From positions 6,148,283-6,212,282 of the forward strand of contig NC_060234.1 of assembly GCF_021155775.2 (NCBI RefSeq): a DNA stretch of 64,000 nucleotides. Reading direction: 5' to 3'. Shown here one piece after another: positions 1 through 13,300 of this stretch (its first letter is position 1; each line of letters begins with the position of its first letter). The stretch comes from Neodiprion pinetum (Eukaryota > Arthropoda > Insecta > Hymenoptera > Diprionidae). The translations under genes and the position numbers were made by a program. Below the pieces are notes generated by a model. That model was not told where the DNA came from. It did not search any database and saw nothing but the letters and a program-made list of their open reading frames with translations.

Positions 1-3000
1 GACTTGTTGGACAAAAAGGAAAATAGATCGGCTTTTAAACTTTGCTTGTAATTCTTGTAGCATTTATTGAGGATTCTATGAGTGCGCGGTTGAAATTGAT
101 GGAAGTGAAATTTATCAAAACGACAAAAAGAATGTCGCCAACTTCGTGGTAATAATGCCTGCAATAATTAAGAATCTTGAAATGAATTTGACAATATTTT
201 TAAGGCCAAACGTATACAGTTTGTGTAATTTTGATCGGCTATACCTCATTTTGTTTGCAAATTAATTCTTTACAAATCGTCTGACACCAATTTTTTTCTA
301 CTTTACCTGCTTAGTTAATCATAAGAATACGGAATAATCCGTTGTCACCGGTTGTATAAGCCACGAATTTGTTCGTACTTTGGTGGAAAAATTATTGTTG
401 GTTTTGAAAATTCGTTTCAGACAATTTGTGGATAACGAATCACTTGCCATTGCAATAAGCCGTCAGTAATCGTATTTGACAAACGATATGCAATTTCCGT
501 TTTTTTTTTTTTTTTTTTTCAAGTCCAGATAATATCGAAGAATCAAATCCACGACCAAATTCTAACCCCACCGTTAGATTCTTTGTATTCCAAACAGATC
601 GCTAGATTTATCAGAATTCCCGACAATTGTAAAAAAACGTTCTCGATTATGTCCGCAAAGACTTTACTTTTTTCAAGTGAAATTTCATGATTGTAGAATA
701 AAAAAACTTCCTACCGACCGATCCGTTAATACAGAGAGTTTAGTCACCCGCAGCCCGTCAGAAAAATATACATATATAGGAGAGAATTAATTTTGAGGTG
801 AGAAAAAGGTGAGTTGAAAAAAAGAAAAAAAAAAAAAAGAATTGGAATTTAAACCAATTCGTAATTACTCATGCCTCGCGTATAAGATCGCTTAAAATGC
901 AACAGTGACGGGCTGGTCATTAACGAGCTCGTCAAGTGCCCGGAAATAGCTTGGAATTTGGTGTAAGCGAGACTTGGCCGAAATTAATTCCCACGGTGCA
1001 TCTGTACCAAAACTTTACACGTACGTACAAACATTCATAAATATACATATTGCACACGTGTATGTGTATATAGATTTTGCCATTAAATCCCTCGTTACAT
1101 AAGGACCACTTTATCCGTGATAAATTTGAAATTCGAAAAACGAGCGAAAGAACGATTCGCGGTGCAAACTGAGATAGAGACGGACGAATTTCTTTAAAGC
1201 GGTCTGTGATTAATTACCGTGATCGATGGAGGGATCAGCCGGTGTGTATCTTTCTCTATCCTCGGACCCGATTTACGCGGATCATCATCCGCCAGTTTCT
1301 ACAGCGTTAATTCTCACCCGGCGAAAGCATCCTACAATTAAACAAGCGAGACAAAAGGAGGGCGTGTGAATTTTTGATCGATTCGAGGTTCAACGCAAAT
1401 TTTTTTTTTTTTTTTCTAATTCCATCAAAAATCATTCGACTGACCAGCTTCCTCGTCGAAATTCAAACTTTTTCCAAACTTTCGTCAATTTACAACAATC
1501 TCCTGTACCGATTTTCAAATTTTGTTTGAGAAAAAAAAAAAGAAAAAAAAAAAAAACAACATTGTCGTTTCACCGACCCTTCTACTTATGTCTCGTAATT
1601 TAACTCGTATTCTTACACGCACACATCTTCTAACTAATCGCACACCTCTTCAGATGCTCTTTTCACTCTGGAAAGAACTTTTCACACTTTTTTTTTTTTG
1701 ATTTTTGTTTTTTTTTTTGTTACCACCTGAGTAAAGCGAGCCCTGAAAAATTGACAGAAGAGAAACCGAGGAGTGATTCGGGTTTCGAGTATAGTAAACG
1801 GAAAAAAACACACGGGACGTAAATATATGTGGAGTGGTTCGTAAGGTTCGACGCCAAATGAAGCCCGAGGGCAGAAGCAATTCGGGGTCCAGGTTATAAG
1901 CGTCGCAAGACAAATTAATGGCATGGAAACCCGGGCTTAAACTGACCCGATTTCTTCGACACTGTCACCCGTTACGCAACCGAATTCTATGTTCGTTCCT
2001 TGTAAAATTTGTTTTTATGTATTTATAGATATTAATTTCAGTTTCCTTTCAACCGTATATATTTATGACATTTCTGTTGACCAGTAGTGAATATTTTGTT
2101 TCGAAATCCGAACATTCCGCGGTAAGGATTTCGAATACGTTCGAAACCGTACGTAATGCCGCATTTATTCTCAATCTGAATATGAAATTTTTACCATGCG
2201 TATCGTAATTACAGTTTGCCTGCTTCACTTTAACTTGTCGTGTAAAATTTTCGATATTTACTGCATGTAATGTCCGGTAGTACGACCTTCGTTCGTACGA
2301 CGAAATATATAAATATCGATAGTTTTTCTGGGAGATGTCTTTTATTTAGAAAAAAATGGGATTATAACAAACGAACAATTTTCGGGTTGAAATACTTTAA
2401 ATTATACTGATAGAGGTGAAGTATTTAAATTGGAGTATAAAGATGACGTTAAAACTTTTATAATGCATTACCAATCGTGTGAGAAACGCTTCGTTTTGAA
2501 TTTTGAACGTTCGTTCCACTGACAATGATGTATTTTGAAATTTTTTTGTGAGCTCAATAATTAGTTTCATGCATTATTACACGCGTGAAGTGAGGCGAGT
2601 ACTTGCAGCCAGTTTCAAGAGACTTGTTGTACGTTTTAGGTAATTTACGATATATGTACATCTTTCCCTCACTTCGTTTCACAACGCATTTAAATGAAAA
2701 ACTTTTTTTTTTTTTTATATATTTTTTCCCCCTTCATACGATAGGTATTTGCTTTTACTCACAATTTGGTAATTTATTTACAACAAACTAGCTGGATAAA
2801 TATACGAAGTTTACCTCTTCACACCAGGCATGACCAAGCGCGGTGCATGTTCGACATTTCATCACGGCTGACTTGGTGGTACCCACCTCTAAGGTGTGTA
2901 TAATAATGCGTCGTTAGCAATCGATGCCAAGTACCTAGAGAAATTTCTTTCGAGACTTTTAAGATCTTGACATTATGAATTTATCTTAAAGAACAAAAAT

Positions 3001-4110
3001 TAACGTGTTGTTCCTTTTCTCTTACCTGTTGTTGTTGTTTTCTTCTTTCCCATTATTTCATTCCACGAATGCCCCTTTAAGTGCTAATATATACTGTCCG
3101 CTTCAAATTTCTCGACTTTCACTCAAATATAAGGAATAATTTTAATACTGCTCACTTTTGTATTCACAAATTATGTATTGTGTACGATCTACGTATCACG
3201 ATACGAATATTCAATCAATTTGAAAATTGCTGCAAAACATTTTTGAAATTGTAAGAATTTTTCTCACTGAATTTAGAATTCAATTTAAGTTTTCAAATCC
3301 TGAACTGGGAGAAATTTTCAATTCCAGTTACCGCTCAGTCCTTAACTATTTTCATTGTTTACCACAATCGAAAAATATAGTTCTAGGTAGAAAATGAAAA
3401 TTAGTTTTCTAGACGTTACCAGAAAGTCTAGTATCCGTTACTATTCTTTCTCCCTACGATCACTGTTACTTTATTTTCTTGCAGCTGTTGCGAAAATTTA
3501 ATGCTTGTGCAACAATAAATTGACGTTAAAGCCTTATTCAACTACATTTTGTCAAGAAGCTTGTTGTTGTCATTGGAAAATTGGTAAGAGAAATGAATAA
3601 AAACTGCGTAAGCAACGCAGCCCGCAACCAGCCGATTTAAAATGCAACAGGTGCGTATAGCGAAGACTGGAAAGTGGTTCGCCACAGCGATCATGAGCAT
3701 GATCGCATGTTCGTTAGAGTGGCGATTCGTGTCTAATGACTGAATGCAAAATAGCCTTTCCTCAATTAGTCACAGGTGAACCGTACAGCAAACGTCGGTT
3801 AACCCGGTGATGCGTGCCTTTGATACGTTGTGCTGTGTGCTAAGTACCGTCACCGCAACTCTAGTTTCATTTCATGTAGTCCGGAATAATCTGCAGCTAA
3901 CAAGCGACCGCAAGCCTAGTTCCACATTATTATCCTCCACCGGGAATTACTTTCTGGTGTCCAACTATTGCTCATTTTTCCTGTGAACATTAATTTTCTT
4001 CTCGGATCGCCCCGCCAGGCAACGAATGAATCACGAGTTATTTTCCGATCCAGGAATATGGATCCAGCAACGAGTTATCGTCGATTACTCGAAATAACTA
4101 TCAAATGACG
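1..4110. other. Intergenic region left of the tRNA
   Basis: No gene is supported here. The stretch is AT-rich with homopolymer T and A runs (about 500-519, 822-838, 1401-1415, 1530-1556, 1687-1718). Short open frames have no recognisable protein character and overlap the homopolymers. A MITE copy lies at 3305-3546, listed separately. A perfect hairpin with 9-bp arms and a 2-nt loop (GCGATCATG/CATGATCGC) lies near 3688-3707. Distal regulatory DNA of the receptor gene to the right is possible, but nothing in the sequence proves it. Confidence 0.6.
3305..3546 (+). mobile_element. MITE copy A, truncated (family with copies at 7.5, 51.0, 52.8 and 59.2 kb)
   Basis: This segment matches the left two-thirds of the copies at 52791 and 59181. 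Shared blocks include TTACCGCTCAGTCCTT, GAAAAATATAGTTCTAGGTA, AATTAGTTTTCTAG and AGTATCCGTTACTATTC, in the same order and spacing. It stops inside the element, at about AAGCCTTATTCAACTAC, so the right terminal repeat is missing. No coding capacity. It is a non-autonomous DNA-transposon relic. Confidence 0.8.
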
Positions 4111-4111
4111 G

Positions 4112-4119
4112 AAAAAAAA
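4112..4119 (-). terminator. RNA polymerase III terminator of the tRNA
   Basis: A run of eight T on the minus strand lies 13 nt past the tRNA 3' end. Oligo-T is the standard Pol III stop, so it fits an active tRNA gene. Confidence 0.75.
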
Positions 4120-4132
4120 TATTTTCACGTCA

Positions 4133-4204
4133 GGGCTCGTCCGGGATTTGAACCCGGGACCTCTCGCACCCGAAGCGAGAATCATACCCCTAGACCAACG
4201 AGCC
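4133..4204 (-). tRNA. tRNA-Pro (anticodon CGG)
   Basis: On the minus strand a complete 72-nt cloverleaf can be drawn. The acceptor stem is GGCTCGT paired with ACGAGCC, with discriminator C. An A-box-like D arm follows. The anticodon stem is CTCGC/GCGAG around the loop TTCGGGT, giving anticodon CGG (reads the proline codon CCG). The T arm is CCGGG-TTCAAAT-CCCGG with a good B box. There is no intron, and CCA is not encoded, as in eukaryotes. An oligo-T terminator follows. The gene stands alone, with no second tRNA nearby. Confidence 0.96.
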
Positions 4205-5169
4205 GATATAAAATCCGTTTTACGCGCGTTTCATATCGCAAAGCTTGACCCAAACGTCCGTCTTTTGTTTACAAGACGCTGATCACGGATCGTGTTTTGT
4301 TTATCGATAAGGAAGATGCGTTCGTCGATAAGGAACCGGATAAAACAGTTTCGCATTGGGTAAAAATAATCCGAATCTTCGTTCCATTCGTCGACGGCGT
4401 TCGTTCAAATTTCATTCTGTTTTCTACCGATTACAATATTTATCCTTGCGTCGAAGATGGATACAGTAACGTTCGTTAATGCCTTCGGCTTTCGGCCGAC
4501 TTGTTATCGGTACGAAGCAAAGCACGAGTTCGATTCCATGTTCGATTATTATGTGAAAATGACAGCGAATCTCTCACGTCGGCTGCATCGCCAGTCGTTG
4601 TCACATAATTCGTATAGAATCGAGCTCGCATTTTCTTTCGGAGCGGAAAACAAGTTAGCCCGAAGCCCGTAAGGTATTAACGAACGTTAACGTTACGTTT
4701 GATATTCTCGAACAGTTGAGCAACGCGACAACAGTCTTTGAACTCCGCTTAAACGGCCCCGTTTATAAAGGTGTCGCCATCTGTTGATCGTAGATAGAAG
4801 CGGCGCTGAGTTTCTTCGCATCGTGTCTTGCGCCATAAAGCTAGCATTGAAATCCCCGGCTCGTTTATAGTTGTATGTAACGCGTTTTAGCAAGTACCGC
4901 TGCATAAATATAAAGCTCGTAATCTTCTCCGGTCGGCAAATTAAAATGAAAATCACAACGCGCGTTTGCGTAATATTTTTTTTTTCCCCCACTTTTTCTT
5001 CCCTACTCCGCTTTTGCACCTATCACCGTTTCTTTAAATCAAACCTCGATCCTCTTGACTCCCGTTGGCTATGGATTATTAACAAAACGCTCTTTATTTT
5101 ACGACGCGTATTATGATGTGTACCCATTTTAAACACTCGGGCCTCCAATTGTATCTAAGTATATATAAT

Positions 5170-5400
5170 AAAATGCATATATATATTGGTCGGGTGGGTG
5201 TAACGCGTTCATCTGCATATATACCAATATATATATATATGTGTGTGTGTGTGTATACATGTGTGATCGTGTATAATATTGTCTCTGCGAACGCTGCTGA
5301 AATATAATGTCGCTCGTTCGCATAACAGTTATTCGAATTTATTACACGCACATATGTTACACACACACACACACATATATAGATATATAAAATTATGGGA
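5170..5400. repeat. TA/TG and CA microsatellite cluster
   Basis: (TA)n and (TG)n runs around 5225-5260 and a (CA)n run around 5360-5380 are of inverse composition, so the region could form a long imperfect hairpin. Simple-sequence DNA, not a gene. Confidence 0.7.
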
Positions 5401-7531
5401 TACCGTTGATACCTTGTTTTTTTTCCTCTCTTTTTTATGACCTTATATTTTTAGATACATTCGACATTCGATGTTTTAACAATGCTGCTCTTAGGTGGAA
5501 CGATTCGAAAAGCTCCGCTGTTATTTTGAAATGGAATTCTCTCGGTGCGAAGATATTATACTCCTTCGTAATCGCGTCAAAGAAATCTTTACCCTTTAAC
5601 TTTCAACCAAATTGATGAAACTGAGGTCGAATATCACCCTAAAAATCTTTCAAGCTCCTCGTAGAGTCCCTTGGCCGTGGTAATTTTGGGTGTGAAAATT
5701 GAGAGAGCTTTTTTTCTATCCTTAAACAGTACCTATCTTTTTTAGAAGTCATTGTGGAAACAGGATACGATTTTTTGTACAACTGTTACGCGATTCTACC
5801 AAGATGTGACCGAATTAGGGTTAATCGGTGAGTAAACATTTTTAGGTTAATAGAACGTTGTAAATTCAACTAATGCGATGAATGGTTACAAGATTCTCAA
5901 AACAGTGGGATCAAGAAAAGTTGGCATTACAGGGATTTCGAGAAACTTGAAGGAATCTTGACAACAACTCATATTCTTGTTAGTAAAATTACCGTAACTG
6001 GAAAAATATTCATTCTGTTTTCAAGTCGATCGAAAAATGCAAATCATGCAAGATATGAAAAATTGATTTGATCGTTTGAAAAGTTGTGCAGCATAGCCGA
6101 GTGCTGGAGTAGGTTTAAAAATTCATTTCCTGTCATAAATAAGTGGTCAGAGTATCGAATAAACTTCCGCCCACGAATATAACTTCGGTTCCTAGGTAGA
6201 AATGATAATTATTAGAGCGGCGCAGGTAAACATAATTACATACGATTGCAAACAAAATGAAAATTCAACGATACATATACACGGCGAGAAATGTTGTCTT
6301 CTGCTCGGGAAAATCCTTGATTAAAACAGAAATACCAGCCCCGGAAATGCCGAAAACACTGCCTTTCTATGTCGACCCTGCAACAATACGAGGCATCATC
6401 GTTTTACGGCTATGGGACCCCCGTGGTGAGAGGAATACCTTTGCAGTAATAGTTTATTCCCAAATAACCGCTCGGCCCATTAACGAATACACACAAAACT
6501 GAAAATCGTAAGTACTCTTGACCATGCATAATATGCCCGTGAAATTATTAATTTTTTTGAATCAGTGTGAACATTCACAACCCTTATTCTATTTACATTG
6601 CCAATTTTTTATCGCGTGACGCTAAGCACCAGAGACTTTTTCAAATTGATTCACGATTTTCAAATCAAATTAAATCGCTGTGGTCATTTCCCAAGCAATA
6701 AGTTACACAAGTGCCTCAAAATACGTTTCGATCATATCTTGTATCCAGCTTCGAAGCATTTAGACGTTTTCAGTCAGTTTACGATAGGGTGTTGTTTTTG
6801 CCTTTCGGACATCTTCGAACCAAGAAGTCCTTTACGTTGAACCTTTCAGGTAATATTGATCATTTTTAAGGGTTTAAAAACAAAACAAAACAAATAAAGA
6901 TAGAAAATTAATGCTTCCCTTGCATAATTTTGCCCGCCAACGTATCGACTTCTTCCTCTGCAAAGACCCGGCCGAAACTTTCTTAAGACGTCTTTGAGAC
7001 TTTGAGACACTTTTCCCCCCGCTGCGTTTTATGGGAATCCATAAATTTGAGGCGTTCCAATTGAACGCCCCGGCTTCTGCATTCTGGATTGACGTCCAAG
7101 TATGCGCGCAAGGTAGCCGACAGATCAACGGGTTCAACTCACCGTGTTACAACCCGCTCTTTGAGCAACCCGGACGGTAGGCTAATGGTAATTACATTTT
7201 AACGCTAGGACATAGAGAGTACGCGCACTGTGTTATACATAAAAAAAATTATGTAATTCGTTGTGCGGATACCTACGTACAGCTTGTACGGTATAACGTC
7301 CCCGGGTTGAACGGGGTCGAGGTGATTTCCTCCATGCGGTACCTACACACTTGTTGTACACACAGCGTGTAATAACAATTACAATAATGATAATAATAGT
7401 CTCATACATCCTCGGTCCTCGGAGCGACATTTGGAAACGGTTTGATAATACTTTAATATCGCAACGATTATCAGGCACCGAAACATTCTTTCCGTACTTC
7501 GTTATGAAACATTAGGATTCCAAAAGTTCCA

Positions 7532-7660
7532 CACTGAGAAAAAATTTCATTTGTTACAGTAACTAGAAAAATTCAATAACACAGGTATCGTTAAGAAAAA
7601 AACTGTTTCAACATTGTCGGTATTACGAAAAAAAATTTTTAGTACGTAAAAAAATTTACT
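7532..7660 (-). mobile_element. MITE copy B, fragment
   Basis: It begins CACTGAGAAAAAATTTCATT and continues with ACAGGTATCGTT...AAACTGTTTCAACATTG. This is the same terminal segment, in the same orientation, as the full copy at 50976. Only about 130 bp remain before similarity is lost. Confidence 0.7.
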
Positions 7661-9289
7661 GCAAGATTCATCATCCAGACCATAGCATAAACACGCATCA
7701 ATATACTCGTATACAACCAAAGTCCGGTGAACGTGAATCTGTTGACTGTATCGATAAAATTACGGAACCAAAATCGAAACTCTGAGGTATGTATAAATAC
7801 ACACATATATATATATAGTATATGTAATACGGGTATGCATGAACACGAAGTTTCCCAACGCTAACGAACCGTTAATTATCGTCAAAATCGATCTATTTCT
7901 GCAACCTCTTTGTAAACGAGCTCTCTAATTTTCTCTTCAGTAAACGTAGAACTGACAATTGTTTCGATGTGTTCACGCCTTGGGCTATCAGTACACACAT
8001 CGACCACCCCCCAAGTACACGAGGCGAGGTGTTGCACACACGTACCCCTTGCCAAAGACGTGTAATTAGCATTTTATGACGGTCGGATCGACGCCTTTAT
8101 CACACATGATCGCTATAAATAAATACGTATGATACAACTCGGATTAAAATCAGCAACGATCTATCGGTGCACCGAATAAATGTAGACAAAATGATATTGT
8201 CTTATGCGAAGCAAATCTAAATGTGTTAATGAGGAAGGAAAATGAAATTAAAAACTTTGATTAAGAATTACGCAATCTGAATTCATAACGGAATATACCC
8301 TCAATATATACATAAAATAGAAACAGTTTATAGAGTCGAAGAAACTGATTGACGGAAATTTTAATCGAATGCGCCCGTGTATATATATATGTGTGTGTGT
8401 GTAAAATATTTATATACATGGATATATATAAAATGGTGTTGATGAGTCGAAACCTTAATATTAATAAAATAATTCGCCGTCGATAATCGACGATAGACAC
8501 AAAACTTGGTAAGAAACGATTGATTTATCACCTTATGTAGCTTACCGCAGTTGAAGGAAAAATTCAACGCTTCACTGTTATAGGCATAATGTTTAAAGGT
8601 ATGTTGTGCAAAAATTTATCACTTTATTGCAGGTGCGAAATTTTGTTGATACTACGGTCCGTTCTTCGTGTCGTATAAATATGGTTCACACCTAATCCCG
8701 CAGCAACGGCCTACACATGTTCAACCACTCGCAATCAAGTCGAAGGCTGTAACAAGAACAGAAATGCACATTGCGCATAGATCGGGTGATAAAAATCTCG
8801 TCTCGAGAGTGGGAGAGATCGATTACCGAAATATCCAAGTATCGATACGGATGTATTATAATAAAAAGAATACGTACAACTGCGTTTAAAAAAAACAGTG
8901 CTAATCAAATTCCAGACCAAAAATACAATATCGTAAAAGTCAACAACGTTTCAGTGTTAATTTGTTGATGGGTACCGTTTTGTGTTGCAAAAAAAAAAAA
9001 AAAGAAAGCACAGTTTACACCATCGCCGTTGAATGTTGCTTGAATCAAACTCCTCGGAGTCTCATTGAAACATGTCTTACGTAAATTGTATAAATCTTAT
9101 CTCGTATCAATGAATAAAAAAAAAAAAAAAAAACAACAACGCATAACATCGATCCGACGATTTCGATGAAAGATGAAAATCGTCAACGCCGTGCGATAAA
9201 CTCCTCGCAAGAAAATCGGCAAGTCTAATAATCCCGTAATGTTTGGAATCTGCAAAGGTAAACACGGCTTAACAAATCTCATGCCAACA

Positions 9290-10660
9290 AGTGTATGGAA
9301 ATATTATTGTACAAACGATAAGTAGGACACTAGCAGAGGCACAGTATCGTGATTTCCCACGGCTTATCATCGTCACCCTTGAGGGTAAGACGGAATCTCC
9401 GAAGCCCCTCCCCTCACCTTCCCCCCCTCACCCCCCACCCATTCCTGGGCCTCCGTCTCTCGCTCACTTTATCCTTATCTATCGTGTAATTTTTGTGCGC
9501 CTCCCCTCTCTGTCCCGCATCGCTCCCTCTCTCTCTCTCTCTCTTTCTCTCGCGCGCTCTCCCCCCTCCAACCACGAGGGATCGCAATCGCGCCCGGGCA
9601 TCATCGCATCGCGCATCGGTAAGTCCCACAAGAGTCGACGTCCCCTCTCCGCCCCCCTCCCGTACTACCGTCATCCCTCCTCCTCCTCCTCCTCCTCCTC
9701 CGCCCCCTCCTCACGCCGAGGCGACAGCCCGTGTGGCTCACCTGTGCCGTGTGGATGGGGCCCTACACTTCTCCGGTGATGCCCGCGCGCGTAGAACCAG
9801 CCAAGACGAACGAACCAACGTATTTCGTATAGTGTCTAATCGTAAAGCCTGACTGAACATAGTGTTGTCCGATTTTCACGCGGTATTAAGGCGATCGTGT
9901 TCCGACGGTAATCGGGGGACGCGATTGTTTCGTGATATATACACGCGCACACACACGCGCGAACGCGTACATATGTGTGTATACATACGTATACAGACGA
10001 TTGAGACGCGTCGGAAATTGTGATATCGCGGGTAAAGCTGGTTTCGGACAATTTTAAACCACCACCCCCCAACCCTCCACCTCCTCCCCCACCCCCCACC
10101 CGCCCCTCAACCCCCCGCTTATCCCTTCCATTCCGCTGCAGTTACCCTTCTTCTTCGTTACTCCTTCTGGGTGCATTTTTTTTTTTTTTTCTTGAATTTC
10201 CTCTCTCTCTCTCGCTCTGTCTCTTGTCGAGAAGATAACCCAGGCAGTGGGGGCGGAGCTGGGGACCGAGAGTCCAGGTGGACACCCTCAATACCAAGAT
10301 CAGGAAAGTCATTCACCCACCGCTCGTCGGATCGGAGAACATCCGCTGGTATTGATGCTTCATCTCCAAGCGTCCGTCCTCGTCGATATTGTAAATCGTT
10401 TGTGAAAATCGTGGTAACAACACACGCGCAGTGGCCAAGGGATTATAAAATCAACGCTGATAATTGTGGATGTTGTGTGCGAAATTGGACTACAGATAAC
10501 GTTTGATTTTGATAGTTTGATATTGTTTTTTTTTTTTTTCAAATTGTTTTATCCATTTATTTATTTCAACGTACTGTTTTTGGTTCTTTCTCGTTTTTTC
10601 ACCTTAGCGAGTTCTTTTTTTTTTTTTTATTTATTTTCCGTAACACGTGTTGTATAACAG
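9290..10660 (+). promoter_or_regulatory. Putative promoter/5' region of the knirps-family gene
   Basis: Composition changes sharply here to C+T-rich and locally GC-rich DNA, with (CT)n at 9526-9550, (TCC)n at 9675-9702 and C-rich runs at 10060-10115. A TATA-like box (TATAAAAT) lies at 10444-10451. A good splice donor follows at 11078/11079. A long open frame through the C-rich part is low-complexity Pro/Ser/Arg and is not credible as a protein. Promoter assignment rests on position and composition only; the start site is unknown. Confidence 0.4.
9675..9702. repeat. (TCC)n microsatellite
   Basis: About nine perfect TCC units lie inside the pyrimidine-rich block upstream of the receptor gene. 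Confidence 0.9.
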
Positions 10661-10699
10661 TGCAGAGATTTTAACTCCGGTCACGTTGTTTTGCCGAGT

Positions 10700-11078
10700 T
10701 TTGTGCAGACTGATATTGTAACTATACATCGATGGTGTTAAAAGACTCGAGTTCGTCATTTTGACAACGTCGTGAATACACTTGGTGCTGATTTTAATGG
10801 ACACATTTGCTCATCGTTCTTGGATTTCCTCATCGGTAGCCGTCGCTCATCGGCAACGCTTCTAACAAACTACACAGTGCTATCCGACGTTGAGCGTCTT
10901 CCTGTACGCCGTTAGATTGTGTTTAAAACGGAGTTTTCTTTTTTTTTTCTTCTTCTTTTGCAAATCGTATGACTGACAGTGATAATATGGATTACGGATC
11001 GTGAAATTTTTCCACGTGGTTTGTCTCCGGGAAATATCCGAGGAAACTGACTCAACTTGTACGAGAGATCCGCCAAAG
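10700..11078 (+). other. Probable non-coding 5' exon of the knirps-family gene (5' end uncertain)
   Basis: The sequence CCAAAG/GTGAGTC at 11078/11079 is a strong plus-strand splice donor. The first coding exon begins directly at a splice acceptor with ATG as its first codon (18659), so an upstream non-coding exon is required, and this is the best-placed candidate I can see. The left boundary is not determinable from sequence. The intron would be 7,580 nt (11079-18658). Confidence 0.45.
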
Positions 11079-12583
11079 GTGAGTCATGAAACGATCATAT
11101 TACGCACCGAGAAATAAAATACAATTTTTTTTTCAAATTCTAGACTATAAAATCGAGGTAATTGTGTGATAAAAATGTCGGTGTTAATCCATTTTGACGA
11201 GTAATTGATGTCGCTACTTTGCTAAACAATATCACAAACTTTGAAATCGATCGCTTGAAAAAAATCACTCATGCGAAAATAGATTCAGAGTAGCTCGGAA
11301 ATTCGTTTTAGTTTAGTCATTCTGAGCACTTGGCAAATTAGAAATTGAATTGGACGGATCAAGAATTTTCAGTGAAGTGACTCGGTTGTGGTGAGACTGC
11401 AAGTATAAGATCGTTAGACTGATTGAAATTACTGTACGAATCCAACTCGTCGGAAACGAGGAACAGCGGTTTTTTAACGAAAGAATTTCTCTTTTTTATG
11501 CAGGCATATTTCAATGTTAATTGATAAGTTTGAAACAGTAAAACAAACGGCGGACTTTTCGGGATTATCTGGGTCGAAAGTGAGCTGATTTTTTTCTGTC
11601 AGATATCACGATTTTGGTTTCATTTCCGAAGCATCGCAATGATTTTCGTTCATTGAGTAAATAAATTTTGTAATCTTGACGAAAACTTATTTAGTTGCTG
11701 GAAAATCGCGGTTCATCAATTTTTACATCATATCACTATCACGAATCTTGTTCGATGACCAATTGACCAGAACGAGTTTCATCAATCCTGAACCTTGATT
11801 ATTCCAAATCACTGCAGAAGCCGATCGTTATTATACACTTAAAACAAAAAGATTTCTTCATAGAAAGTAATTACACCGTGACTAATAATCTACATTTTCC
11901 CGCTGTGACTCGAACTCGGGACTCAAACTGAACGTATTTCAGTTGAACTGATGTAGGATTTTTCATCGTCTCATTTTTTCATTTTTATTTCGCAACTGAC
12001 GGCCATAATCTGGAATTCATTCGAGTTTTCGATTGCGCTGTGAGTGATTAGGCGATGGAATTTGCGGGACTAATCTGCTCCCATATAATAGACCAAAACG
12101 GCATCGGTACGCTTTACTACAACTTTTTACAATTGTCCAAAATAATGCTCGTTTACTGCCACCCCTTGTAACGCTCGGCTGCCGTTGGAAAAAAAAAAAA
12201 AAAAAAAGGAAAAACATGACCTGGGACTTATTTCGAGTCTTACGGGCGCCTCCGGGGTCCGTGTTATGGGTATTAAACCTATGCCTATCTATAAAACGAA
12301 TGGCACGATTTAGCCAGCGTTTTACTGTTCAGTTCAAAGCCGGTGCAGTTGCGGCCGATCGTTTTTTTCTTGCCAAACCGGGAGCTCCCGATCGCCAACC
12401 TTTTTTTTTACCGCAATAAAACTTCACTACGTGTTTCCCTTTTTCATTCGCCAGTTTACACCTCCTCGAAAATATTGAAATATCGCTACAGTCGGTTTTC
12501 TTTGTACGCTTTTACGAGTTTTTCAACTTCGAATGCTCAGTTTTTTGGTATAATTCGTAGTTCCAACGGTAAGGCTGATGAGT

Positions 12584-13300
12584 AAAGTGATCGTGGAGGT
12601 AAAATCGGTTGCGTGGAATCGTTGAATCACCGAAAAGAAGTAATCGGAACTTTCTTAAATTCTGATACCGAGTGTGCGTGCATGCAGATCACAAGCGATC
12701 CGCGCTCTGTTACCGATCTCACCGATAAAAATTCGAAAAATTCAGATATCGTTCGATTTTTAATGCATGGCATGGTTTTCATATTCCGAAGGAAGTCATC
12801 GTAGCGATAAAATCGGTTGTGAAATCGGTTGAGTGGACTCGTCGAATCACCGAGAAGATTATTTACGAATTTTTAAACTCCTAATTCCAGTATCCGTACG
12901 TGCAGATCACAAGAGATCGGTTGTCGATCTTATTAATGAAAATTTGGGAACATTAAATATCGTGCTATTTTGAAGTAGGTACAGTTTTCATACTTCGCAC
13001 GGTAGAGCCGGTGAAAGAAGTGATGGTGGAGGGTAAATCGGTTGCGGAATCGGTTGCGTGGAATCGTTGAATCGCTGAGAAGAATTACTTGGGAGTTTTC
13101 ATTCACTTAATTCCAATATCCGTACATACGGATTACAAGAAATCGGTAATCCGTTACCGATCTCGCCGATAAAAATTTGAGATTATCCGATCACATTCGA
13201 TTTTCAAGTGTGGTTTTTCTACTCGGAGAATAGAGCTTGCGAAGAAAGTGATCGTGGAGGTAAAATCGGTTTCGGAATCGTTGAATCGGCGAGAAAAATT
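12584..13300. repeat. Tandem array, ~210-224-bp unit, about 3.3 copies
   Basis: The phrase GTGATCGTGGAGGTAAAATC, or a close variant, recurs at about 12588, 12799, 13021 and 13248. Each is followed by a copy of CGGTTGCGTGGAATCGTTGA and then by CCGTACGTGCAGATCACAAG-like and GTTACCGATCTCACCGAT-like blocks in the same order. Spacing is about 211, 222 and 227 bp. Units differ by many substitutions and small indels, so the array is old. No coding signal is shared between units. Confidence 0.8.

Larger units (their letters stand above)
4205..9280. other. Intergenic region between the tRNA and the receptor gene
   Basis: No gene is supported. TA/TG microsatellites occur around 5170-5400, 7795-7830 and 8385-8405, a MITE fragment at 7532-7660, and A runs at 8990-9003 and 9115-9132. 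Short open frames are of ordinary random length and composition for this DNA. Confidence 0.6.

Noticed and set aside
9291..9852. Overlapping open frames of 119-162 codons in the C+T-rich block
   Set aside because: Pro/Ser/Arg low complexity from (CT)n and (TCC)n repeats, open in several frames at once; no domain or splice support.
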